Of a stretch of 64,000 nucleotides of DNA, positions 55,102 to 64,000 are shown in pieces (within the stretch, counting starts at the first letter, position 1; each line of letters opens with the position of its first letter). The position numbers and the translations under genes are program-made. Under the pieces are notes generated by a model. That model worked only from the letters and a program-made list of their open reading frames with translations, did not search any database and had not been told where the DNA came from. The DNA lies in NCBI GenBank assembly GCA_030144725.1, contig JASKMD010000008.1, positions 13,534,915 to 13,598,914 of the forward strand, given 5' to 3'. This DNA comes from Haematococcus lacustris (taxonomy: Eukaryota; Chlorophyta; Chlorophyceae; Chlamydomonadales; Haematococcaceae).

Positions 55102-55245
55102 GTTATCACCCACAGTTGCACAGTGCTAGTCCAGTTCGCGTTGCTTCATGTTTCTTGCACATGGACGTGGCCCCGGCATGTCGAACCCGGACGGGGCAAG
55201 GTAAGCTAAACCATATAACGACACGTCAGCTGTGTTGATCAGAGC

Positions 55246-58200
55246 ATGACGAAAGGCCAGCAAGGCTGCATCAAGACAACCGCGACGGTCGGGACCGACG
55301 ATGGTTGGAAGTTGTGGCTAGTGCGGACGCAGGCGCGCACGCAGCAGGCGCAGCGCACATACCCCGTCATGCTCGTCCCCGGTCTTGGGAGTTCTGGTGA
55401 GCGATACAGTCAAGCCCAAAGCAGCCTTAGCAGGCGTGCATAACGAGTGGAGCCGTTATGTTTGGACGGAACACGAATCCTCGTCAGCAACAGGTTCAAG
55501 TTAGGTCGCACTTGAGAAGTTGAGGGGCGCACGAACAGAAACAGGCATACGAGCGGCTGTGACGGCTTACAGGCACATCACATTTATATCCTTTAATCAA
55601 TGCTGTATCATGGCTGCTCGCCTCGTTCTCTCATCATTGTTTACAGTGCAGCACTTAACTCACCCAAAGCATCCTCAGCTCCCCCACTCACCCCCACTCA
55701 CCCCCAGCATCCCCCATGTCATCCCCAGTGCATCCCCCTCGTCCCTCACTAGGGCCTTCATTAGAGTCGAGGCACTAGGGACCACACGGTACCAGTACGG
55801 ACCACTCAGGATGGTGTTATGGGGCTGTGTGGAGTTATGTTCCCATGCACAAGGCACAGGCACCTACCACCTAGACCATTGCCTCACCCCTGACAGGGCT
55901 AAGGTCTGGAGTTGGCATGATAAATATGCACTCGTTGTAAGCTGATGACAGCTCCACGGGGGGAGGGGGGGGGGGCAAACACTACTGCGTTGCGTTAGGC
56001 TGCTGCTGCTGCTCTGGGCCTTGGGTTGCTTGTCTCACACCAGCACAGCCCCAGCGGGCGCCATGTGCTTTGGGACGGCTCTTGCCTCTCCCCGGAGATC
56101 CATAGTGACTCATGGAGTGATGACTTCAACTGATGACTGCCTTCATCAATCGCACCCAATGGGCCCGTATAGGCAGTACAGGCAGTACAGCCTGGTGCTC
56201 AAGATCCTTGCAGATGTCATGCCCTGGCAGTGCATGACCGCTGCCGTGGTCGCAGCTGTGGTGGCATCATGGGTGAGGGGCTGCAGGGGACGGCAGTGCC
56301 GCCTCTGTTGCCACCTCCTCCACCCCCCTGCACCTGCACCTGCACCTGCCACAGCTGGGCTGAGCCCCTCTATAGCTGGCCTACCCTGGCAGTGAGCACC
56401 CAGCGCTGCTAAACCCCTGACTGTCCTCAAAGGCACGCCATGCCTGACCTTGCCTTGCCTAAAGTGCCTTGAAGGGGCTCACCTTGAAGGCACCCCATGG
56501 CTGAGCTGGTGTGTGACCTCGCAGGCGCGTACACCTTTGACCTGAGTCCCCAGGTGTCCTTTGCGGAGTACCTCGCGCTGCAGGGCTGGGACGTCTGGAC
56601 TGTGGAGCTGCGCGGTGAGGCGCCTTTACTACCGCTGCTGCTGCCGCCCCTCCTGACCCTGCCGCCCCTCCTGACCCTGCCTGCTGCCTACTATTGGCTG
56701 CGCTGCACGCTCACGGCAATGCAGTTCAGTGACCGCAGTGCTGCTGCTCTCCAGCCATCCCAGCAAGCAATGTGTTCAGCTAGCTGCTGCACTGCCCTCA
56801 CCACCCATCCCCCTACCCAACCACCTTTGCTTGCAGGCAACGGTCACAGTGACAAGCCCAGCCTGCTGAGCAGCCGGTCGCGCTGGCTGACCATTGACCA
56901 CTATGTGGAGCGTGACCTGCCGGCCCTGCTGCGCCACGTGTGCATGCAGACCGGCTGCAGCGCAGTGCACTGCGTGGGCCACAGCATGGGGGTGAGAGCA
57001 GGGCAGGGCAGGGGCAGGGGCGGGGGTGGGGGCGGGGGTGGGGGTGGGGGCGGGGGCAGGGGCAGGGGCAGGGGCAGGGGCAGGGGTGGGGGCAGGGGTG
57101 GGGGCAGGGGTGGGGGCAGGGGTGGGGGCAGGGGTGGGGGCAGGGGCAGGGGCAGGGGCAAGCGCTGCCCTTCACACATCTCATACCGCTATGCCTGACC
57201 CCCACATCTTTTCACCTCCTTCCCTCCCTCTGCCCACCCACCCACCTGCCCCCTCCCTTCCGCTGCCCCTCCCTGCTGCTGTTCTTGCTGCTGGCAGGGC
57301 ATGGTGCTGACGGGTGTGTTGGCCCGCGGTGACGCCACCTCCCGGCGCATGCGCAGCGTGACGCTGATTGGCAGCAGCTGCTTCCTGGAGGGCTCCTGGT
57401 GGGAGGCAGTGAAGCCCACCATGGCCGTGGCGCCCCTGCTGTACAGCGTGCCGGCAGGGGCCACCATGCGCCTGTACTCAAACCTAGCCTTCACCCGGTG
57501 AGAGGTAGGGGCGGGGCGAGTGCAGGGCAGGCGGTGGGGGAGGGGGCAAGTGGGGTGAAGGGCATGTGTGTGACTCAGGGTGAAGGTAGATAGGTAGGAA
57601 GGTAGAGGGGGGAAAGGGGGAAAGGGGGAGGGGGAGGGGAGACAACAACAGCTAGTCTTTATGTCCTGTGCTGCTGCTGGGTAGCTGTACCTGTAGCCCG
57701 GGCAGATGTAGGGGTCATACGGAGTTATGCAGTTTGGGGTGAGGGGAGAGAGGTGTAGGCCAATGTCGGTAGAGGGGGCAATGTAGGGGCAGTTTGGGGT
57801 GCTAAGGACTTAGAGGTTGGGTCCTGACCCTGCTGGCCCTGCTGGCCCTGCTGCATGACCTGGAGCCAGGTGCTTGCTACAGCTACAGCTTCAGGTGAGC
57901 TTGCTACAGCTACGTGACCTGGCTGCTGCCCCTGCCTGCCTACAGGCTGGCGGTGCCAGCGCTGGACATCCTGTACTTCTGGCCAACAAACACGGACCCA
58001 GCCTTGGCCCGGGCCGTGCTCGCGCGCAACTTCTCCTCCATCTCCCCGGGGGTCGTGCTGCAGGTGGGGCTGGCGGGGCAGGGTAGTTGGCAGCGTTGGG
58101 GGCAGACAATGAACGCCTGCGGGGACCTGCGAGGAGAAAGGCTGCAACCCCTTTTGGCGCACAGTTGTGTGTTTTGCTGCGGGTCTGACATCCAAACCAC

Positions 58201-59683
58201 AGATTCAGTGCGTCAGGAGGGGTTTAAACCCTGGGCCTAACTTGCCAGGCCAGATGGCTGAATGGACCACTATTTCAGCATCATACTTACCACCTCTCAC
58301 CTGCCCACCCACCCACCCACCCACCCACCCACCCACCCACCCACCGATCCACTCACCCACCCACCCACCCACCCCAAAGTGGCCAAAACTCAACACAAAG
58401 TGATGACAGTGACTGTGCAGGTAAGAGCCGCCCCTTCCCTCCCCCTCCTTTCACCCCATGCCTGGCCTGTCCCGCAGTTCCGCTCCGCCTTCAAACCGAG
58501 TGGCCTGCGCTCAGCTCGTGCCCCAGACCACCCAGCCTTTGCGGACCCCGCTCGCCTGGCTGCAGTGCGCACCCCTGTCCTGCTCATCTGCGGGGACAAG
58601 GACAAGATGTGCCCCCCGCAGGCAGGTGGTGGCCCAGGCCAGGGGGCAGGGGGCAGGGGCAGGGGCAGGGGCAGGGGCAGGGCACGCATCAATGTCTTCC
58701 TGGGCGAGGGGCGGGCTGCTTGAATGGGAGGGCAGGGCAGATGTTGGTCAGCAGGGCCGGGGCACCTTGGGCTTCAGCCTTGTAAGGGGAGGTGCTGGGG
58801 GGGTGGCCGGCAGGCTGGCAGGTACCTGACAAATCTAAGGAGCTAGCTGGTCAGGGGTGAGGTCAGTCCCTGCAACGGCCAGGGAGGACTTAGCCGTAGA
58901 GGGTGGATGGGAGGGGGGGTGTCTGAAGACTGTTACAATGGAGGGCATGAGGTGGTGGCAGCAGTGGGAGGGCTGGCTGAGTATCTAAGTAGTAGGGCGG
59001 TTGGGCGACCAAGCAGGTGAAGATGCAGCAGGGGTGCGGGAGCGGGCTGCAGCAGCTAGCCGGCTGGTTGGCTGACCGTGGTGCAGGGTGCGCGCAAGCA
59101 ATTTGAGATGCTGGGCTCCCCGCACAAGAAGCTGATCATCCTGGGACCTGCCTCGGGGCAGAGCAGCCATATGGGGCACTTTGACATCCTCATGGTCGGT
59201 GGCCTGGCTATAGCCCTCACCCCAGCCCTTCCAGGTCTCACCACCCCTCCCTTCCTGTGTGTGCTCTGAGCCTGGCCGGTGGCCCGCTTTTGTACAGCCT
59301 CACTTCCCTGCTCCCCACCCCACCCCACCCCACCCCACCCCACCCCACCCCACCCCACCCCACCCCACCCCACCCCACCCCACCCCACCCCACCCCACCC
59401 CACCCCACCCCACCCCACCCCACCCCACCCCACCCCACCCCACCTGTGTGCCTTGCAGGGCAAACGAGCCACAGTTGAGGTGTTCCCCTGCCTTCACGCC
59501 TGGCTAGAAGAGCACGACCACGTGATGGATCTTGATACCGCTACCATGCAGCCTGTCGCCATCCCTAGTGCTGAGCAGCAGCCAGCCTCCCCCTGCCCCA
59601 CAGACCCCCCCCCCCCTCTCCACCAACAGCCATATCCCCGTGGAACTCCCCCCACCTTCACAGCAACAGAGCAAGCTCCCTGA
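55246..59683 (+). CDS. alpha/beta-hydrolase (lipase-like), 396 residues
   Basis: Eight exons join in one frame: 55246-55396, 56525-56614, 56837-56991, 57298-57497, 57946-58063, 58478-58621, 59087-59194 and 59459-59683. The protein starts MTKGQQGCIKTTATVGTDDG. It then has YPVMLVPGLGSSG-AYTFDLS (oxyanion-hole region), GWDVWTVELRGNGHSDKP, and the nucleophile elbow GHSMGG (Ser130), which is formed across an intron. The acid is in LLICGDKDKMCPP (probably Asp280) and the His in GHFDILM (His317). All three catalytic residues are in the expected order. The YTFDLSPQVSF block resembles plant hydrolases of the At1g15060/At1g73750 type. Intron 6 appears to use a GC donor (CAG|GCAGGT, 58622). No clear signal peptide. 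The C-terminal 50 residues are Pro/Gln-rich. Substrate unknown. Confidence 0.85.
55733..55965 (+). repeat. dispersed repeat R1 in intron 1 of the hydrolase gene
   Basis: Begins CCCTCACTAGGGCCTTCATT and ends GTAAGCTGATGACAGCTCC. It matches the minus-strand copy at 48045-48305 block by block. Confidence 0.65.
56998..57162. repeat. G-rich minisatellite (GGGGCA / GGGGTGG) in intron 3 of the hydrolase gene
   Basis: Runs of GGGGCA and GGGGTGGGGGCA fill most of the intron right after the donor at 56992. It is likely to form G-quadruplexes in the pre-mRNA. Confidence 0.8.
58290..58375. repeat. (CCCA)n microsatellite in intron 5 of the hydrolase gene
   Basis: ACCC repeats with one interruption (CGATCCACT). 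No coding content. Confidence 0.8.
59313..59443. repeat. (CCCCA)n pentanucleotide array in intron 7 of the hydrolase gene
   Basis: About 26 uninterrupted CCCCA units directly upstream of the acceptor CCTTGCAG at 59458. Confidence 0.9.
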
Positions 59684-61532
59684 GGAGGAGCAAGACGGGG
59701 AAGGGGGGCCCCTGCAGCAGCTGGGCTGGGCACAAGCAGATGCACAAACGCAGGGGGAGGAGAGCCAGCACCCTGCCCCACCCCCGTCCTGCAGTACGAG
59801 CACCGACTGTGAGGCTGAAGGCCGCGGTGACCTACACATGCTGCAACGCCAGTCCACTGCTGGCCCTATACTACCGCCCTTCACCCCTTCCCAGCCCGGT
59901 CAGGGCGCTCTGCCCTGCTCCTGCCGCTACACCCAAGGCGACTTTGGCTGCCCGGGGGGCACCTGGACGGCGCAAGTTCAGGCTGGCGAGCATGGTGGGC
60001 CGGCTGAGGCCTGGCTAGGGCTCGGCCATCGCGCTTGCTGTAGTCCTTGGCTTGACGGAGACCGCAGACAAGGCGGGGCGCTAGGGTTACGGAGGCCTTG
60101 GGCACGCCTGTAGTCACGGAGTTGCGGCAACTCATGGCTCAATTGTAGTGTCCCCTCTGCGCTCAGCCGATGAGTAGGTGGACCTCTTCAGCACCACCCG
60201 TCGCCGTTTGCGAGTCACACGGACCTCACACCCCGGCTGCCTGGGCGCCGCTCGCCATGCGCGGCGTCGAGATGTGCCATGCGCGGCGTCGAGATGTGCC
60301 TTGACGGATCACCGTGAACATATGTACAGCAGTTAAATTGTAGTGTAGGTCAGCTATGGGTCGCATTATCGCGTGTGTTGGAGTAGGCGGCTATGTGGAG
60401 GGGGTTTATGCGAGTGTTGACGCATGACAACAGGCTACATGTGTGCTGGTAACCTGGCCACGGGTGACATTCCATAAGGAGCAAAGGAGAACCTTGCTTG
60501 GCGCACTGTTGTATGACTGGCCAACCGCGCTTAAAATCAAGGCTGGATTTCCCTGCATGCTCCCTGCCCCTTCGACATCTCTACCTGTACGCTGTCACAC
60601 GCGTCTTGCTCAACGTGTTGGAAGCAGAATCTTTAGTTGGCCTTTGCTGCCGCTTGTACGATGTACCCAGCAGCAGCAGCATGGGCACCCACTGCCGGTG
60701 TCGCTTCCATGCTGCAGTCATGTCCTCGCTGGCATCGGTTCAAATTGCTGACAACCGGCACTGCCCAATGGGGCACAACCCCGATACTGCTGCACATGGG
60801 CTAGTAGCGCGGTTGCAAGCGCGGTTGCAACGTTCAAGGTAGGTGAGGTCAGGTGAGGCCTGTGCCAGCTGGTCAGCCGCCTCGCTCGGGCCCCTGATCT
60901 TGAAGAAGTCAGGTAAGGTTACGTACGTATGCAAGACATCACATGCAGCGGTTGTAGCCACACCCTGTGTAACACTTGCCCCGGCATACCTTACCACCCC
61001 TAGTGTTGCAGGCGGTGGCCATAATCATGTGTCAAGTTCGAACCGTCAATGCGAAGACCACTCGCCTCGCTCGCTCAATACATGGTGCTCCCATGTGTGC
61101 CAGCAACAAGCAAAGCTGGGCTCACAGCATCCTGCCACGCTGGTCGCATACAGCCTATCAAATCTATGTTCGCCCCTCCCCAATTGGTGTCAGGGTAGAT
61201 GCAGAGTCAAGCACAGGACCCAAGCCATGCCGTAGTAGAAGGGCAGAGAATGGAGTCGACATCACATGGGATGTGACATGCGGGACACAAGGGGCTGCTG
61301 CTGCTCACCGCGGGCACCGAGCTTGTCAATGCGTGTCACTATACTCAGCAGGGGCATGCAGCACCAATGTGTGCAGTGACCGATGCCCACCAAGCTTCCT
61401 AGGCTAAGCCACCACCCGCACCAGCCTGTCCCTGGGCAGTGCCTGGCAAATAGCAAGTGCAGGTGCGCATGTGGATTATAGCAGCCACAGCTTGTCAAGC
61501 TGGACTGCCCAGGAATCATGCAGTGGTGGTGG
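59684..61532. other. intergenic region between the hydrolase and CHD1-like genes
   Basis: No recognised gene. A 22-bp direct repeat (GCCATGCGCGGCGTCGAGAT) occurs twice at about 60254-60300. Open frames at 60498-60842 and 60976-61407 (+) have protein-like stretches (HLYLYAVTRVLLNVLEAES) but no family was recognised and no splice-linked partner was found. Confidence 0.4.
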
Positions 61533-63205
61533 TCACCTAGGCCACCTTTCCTGTTTGCTGGAGTGGTGACTGTCATGTTTCCGACCCTCCGTTCTCCCTC
61601 CTTCCTTGTGCATGTGAGCACCTGCTTTGACACTGTGCTCGTGCTGGCTGACATGACCGCTACGGTGTGGAGGGTGTTGTTGGTGCTGGTGAGCCTGGGT
61701 CCCAGCGGGCGGGAGGTTGCGCTGACTACCACTGGAATGCCCGGTCCCCTGCCTCCCAGCCTCTCTTTGCCTGCTGCTATTGCTGTGTCTGCCTCGCTCG
61801 GCGATGCCTTGCCGCTGGTCCCTGTCCTGACTGCTGCCTAAGGACTCGCTGTTCTGCCTGTTGCCCGGTGCAGCTTTGCTATGCTGGTGCTGCTCGTGGT
61901 TGCGACCAGGGTCTGCTGCATCTGCCCCTACTCTGCAGCCGGGCAGTGTGGCCTCGGCAGTCGGCGAGGTCACGACGCCCCTGGGCCGCTCAGGGCCTTG
62001 CGGTGCTGTGAGCTGTGGTCCGCCTTGCTCACGGGCAGCAACTTTGCGGTACAGCGCTTGCAGCTGCTCCCCACTCCGGTCACTCTTTGTGGCCCGTGAG
62101 ATCTGGCGCCATAGACGTGCCCGAAGAGCCTCAGCGTCCATGCCACCACCACCACTAGCACTGGGACGATCTGCTGCGTGTGCGTGGCGGTCTGAGCTCG
62201 TGGCAGGCCTGCTGGCAGCATCACCCCGACCGCCATCTTTACCGTTGCTGAGGGGCCCCCCGTTGCCCTCAGCGTTGCTAACCACACAATCAATGTGGGC
62301 GCCTACAGCCTTCAGGCATGCGATCATGCGCTTGGCGACTGTGGCGTTGTCCAGCTTGTCGTCGTCACCCAGCTTGCGCCATGACTTGATGTGGCTCATG
62401 ACCGGGGCCAGCAGGTCAGTGCCAGCTTCCCCACACTCGTGTCCTGACCTGGAGGCAGCCACTGCATGTTGTACGCCCTCGCGCCCTCGCTTGCTTGGAC
62501 CAACAGCTGCTGTTGCTGCGGCTGTGCTTCCCGCGTCTGTGGCTGTTGTCGTTGCTGCTGCTGTTGTGCCTGCAGCTTTCACGGCGGGCACTGCGTTGGC
62601 TGAGCCATTAGCTGACCCTTGTGTTGCCAGGCCACCCGGGCCCTGCTCAGCTTGCCTGTCTCGTGGTGTGTTGGGCGGTAAGCCGGCCAGCTGGGTGGGT
62701 CGGTCCTGTGACTGGCTTGCAGCCTTAGCGTCGCGAGCGCCTGGCTGGTTAGGGCTGGACAGCGATGCCAGAACCGCAGAGGCTGCGATTGAGATGGGGA
62801 GTGGGCGGATGCCCTGCGGTCTGACCCTGGCCCCAACCCCTGGCCCGGGCTGACCTTGCGAGCCACCGCCCTCGTGCGAACCGTTCGCAGCCGTGTGAGG
62901 GGCCTCGTGGACAGGACGGCTAGGGGGTGGCGCTGGCTCAGGGGCCTGCTCCTCCTCCTCATATGCCTCGAAGATGCAGGGGGGCTGGCCGTGCTTGTAG
63001 CCTCGAAAGCCTCGGGCACCGGCTGGGCGTATGGGCGGGTGGCCCTTGCCGTGGCTGCGGTTGCTGCCTGAGGGGCCTCCCGCCTGCCTGCCGTGAAGGC
63101 CTCTTGCGGACGGGTGCGCTGGCTTGCCTGGCTGCTTGCCTAGCGCCTTGCTGACTTGGTACATCTTGCGCAACAGGCCCAGCACGCGCGTCTCGATGTG
63201 GGAGG
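61533..63205 (-). CDS. C-terminal part of a CHD1-like chromatin remodeller (DUF4208/CHCT domain)
   Basis: One long minus-strand exon, acceptor CCGCACAG at 63206 (phase 1), at least 556 codons to the stop at 61533. The first residues (SHIETRVLGLLRKMY) are followed by a low-complexity Pro/Gly/Ala region. At about 62030-62420 lies a helical domain: APVMSHIKSWRKL, VAKRMIACLKAVGAHIDCVV, then LRARLWRQISRATKSDRSG and EQLQALYRKV. This is the pattern of the C-terminal helical domain of CHD1/CHR5 (LW-x3-S-x2-T..SG-x-x-L-x-x-LY-K). The tail is His/Ser/Gln-rich. Chromodomains and the Snf2 ATPase should be encoded further upstream, beyond the right edge or in exons I cannot see in 63206-64000. The role of the full protein (nucleosome spacing) is family knowledge. 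Confidence 0.65.
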
Positions 63206-64000
63206 CTGTGCGGTGGGTCAAGCAGGAAGGCCAGGGCAAGCAGGCAGGTCAGCTGAGATGCACGCCGTTGAGGTAACATCGCATGGGGGCATGGGCATGG
63301 GCTAGACACATGTGCAGATGGTGGTTTTACCCTCAGCCAGCGTGACAGCTTCGGCAGGATTGCATGGCATGCATGGATAAGATATAGAAATGCACATGTG
63401 CATAGCGGTTGCCCCATCTTCTGTGTGTGGTCCTAGATGAGACAGGTGCCACGCAGGACAGCAACGCGACCTCTTGTCTAGGCAGCTACAGCCATCAGCC
63501 CGGCATCCTCCAGTACACAGTAAAGCACCTAAGTTGGGACACCCCGTTTCTCGTGTTCTCTCGATTCTTTACCGAAAGCCCCCGTTTCTTTTCCGCGCAT
63601 CGCGTTCTTAGGTGGTCACTAGGGTGGTTGTCGGGCCGCGTCATGTTTGCGCATTATGGGAGGAGAGATCTCAACACTGCCGGGACCGCCGGTTATAACC
63701 CCATCCGGAGTTAAGGCCCGGCCGCGACTACCATGAGCGTTTCGGGAAGCTTCCTCAACGCTCCTAGATACCTTGGTGGGTAACAAAGATGGTGCAGTCG
63801 GTGCGCTGTGTCAAATGTGCGGCTGTCCGGCGGTAGCGCTTGCCATGTTGGGCGGAAATTTTCGCATGTAACAAAAAATGGCCTTTCTACTTGCACAGCT
63901 CAGGCCCCGGCCCTTGCTCAGATGATCACCGCTTCTGCCACACGCGCTAGGTGGTCTAGCAAAGCTTCTAACGGGGCGCGCCACAGGGCTAACATGCTTG
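63206..64000. other. upstream intron or intergenic sequence at the right edge
   Basis: No exon of the CHD1-like gene or of any other gene was recognised. It ends within ordinary mixed sequence. Confidence 0.4.

Noticed and set aside
56497..57198. Continuation of hydrolase coding sequence into the Gly/Arg-rich stretch at 57000-57160
   Set aside because: The donor GG|GTGAGA at 56992 and acceptor at 57297 restore the GHSMGG elbow exactly; the Gly-rich frame is a G-rich intron repeat.
61861..62853. 330-codon plus-strand frame opposite the CHD1-like exon
   Set aside because: It is the complement of a GC-rich minus-strand coding exon that has a recognisable domain; the plus frame matches nothing.

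Overview
This window looks like nuclear DNA of a green alga. The genes are split by many short GT-AG introns (a few GC-AG), the coding sequence is GC-rich with Ala/Gln/Gly/Ser runs, one gene encodes a DnaJ protein most like a plant chloroplast type, and C-rich microsatellites are abundant. A chlorophycean of the Chlamydomonas/Haematococcus kind is my inference; no rRNA or other marker gene is present to prove it.

The centre of the window (15025-39887, + strand) is one very large gene, called gene B here. I could chain 27 exons with matching intron phases into one 1657-codon frame. The predicted protein has an N-myristoylation-type start (MGCGAS), a helical region resembling the MLKL/HeLo cell-death bundle, a canonical EF-hand loop that forms only when two exons are joined, a NACHT NTPase and a long WD40 region. 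This is the layout of a STAND/NLR-type receptor (compare fungal HET-E and animal NACHT-WD40 proteins). Eleven of its WD40 repeats each sit on a separate 126-bp exon inside a tandem DNA repeat of about 1432 bp. All these exons are bounded by phase-2 introns, so repeats can be gained, lost or exchanged without breaking the frame. The repeats are nearly identical except at a few positions, as in fungal NWD proteins. I regard this exon-per-repeat diversification array as the most interesting system in the window.

The first 4 kb hold the 3' end of a second, neighbouring gene of the same kind (gene A). It has the same repeat unit, the same inverted unit fragment and the same two terminal exons. The flanks downstream of genes A and B are also homologous (about 3.3-10.3 kb versus 39.2-43.4 kb), so the locus arose by segmental tandem duplication. 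Between the copies are a perfect (CCCGC)n tract of about 890 bp, a hAT-like transposase fragment and a broken piece of the RNA polymerase III largest subunit gene.

The right third carries ordinary genes: a minus-strand helical protein of unknown function (44387-46574), a chloroplast-type DnaJ protein (48678-50533, +), an alpha/beta hydrolase (55246-59683, +) and the C-terminal part of a CHD1-like chromatin remodeller (61533-63205, -, 5' end not found). Mobile DNA is everywhere. Two non-autonomous hAT elements have perfect 8-bp target duplications. There are also a 5'-truncated non-LTR retrotransposon with a restriction-like endonuclease, a short retro-insertion, a 152-bp MITE and several dispersed repeat families. 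No tRNA, rRNA or CRISPR array was seen. All exon boundaries are read by eye and not backed by transcript data.
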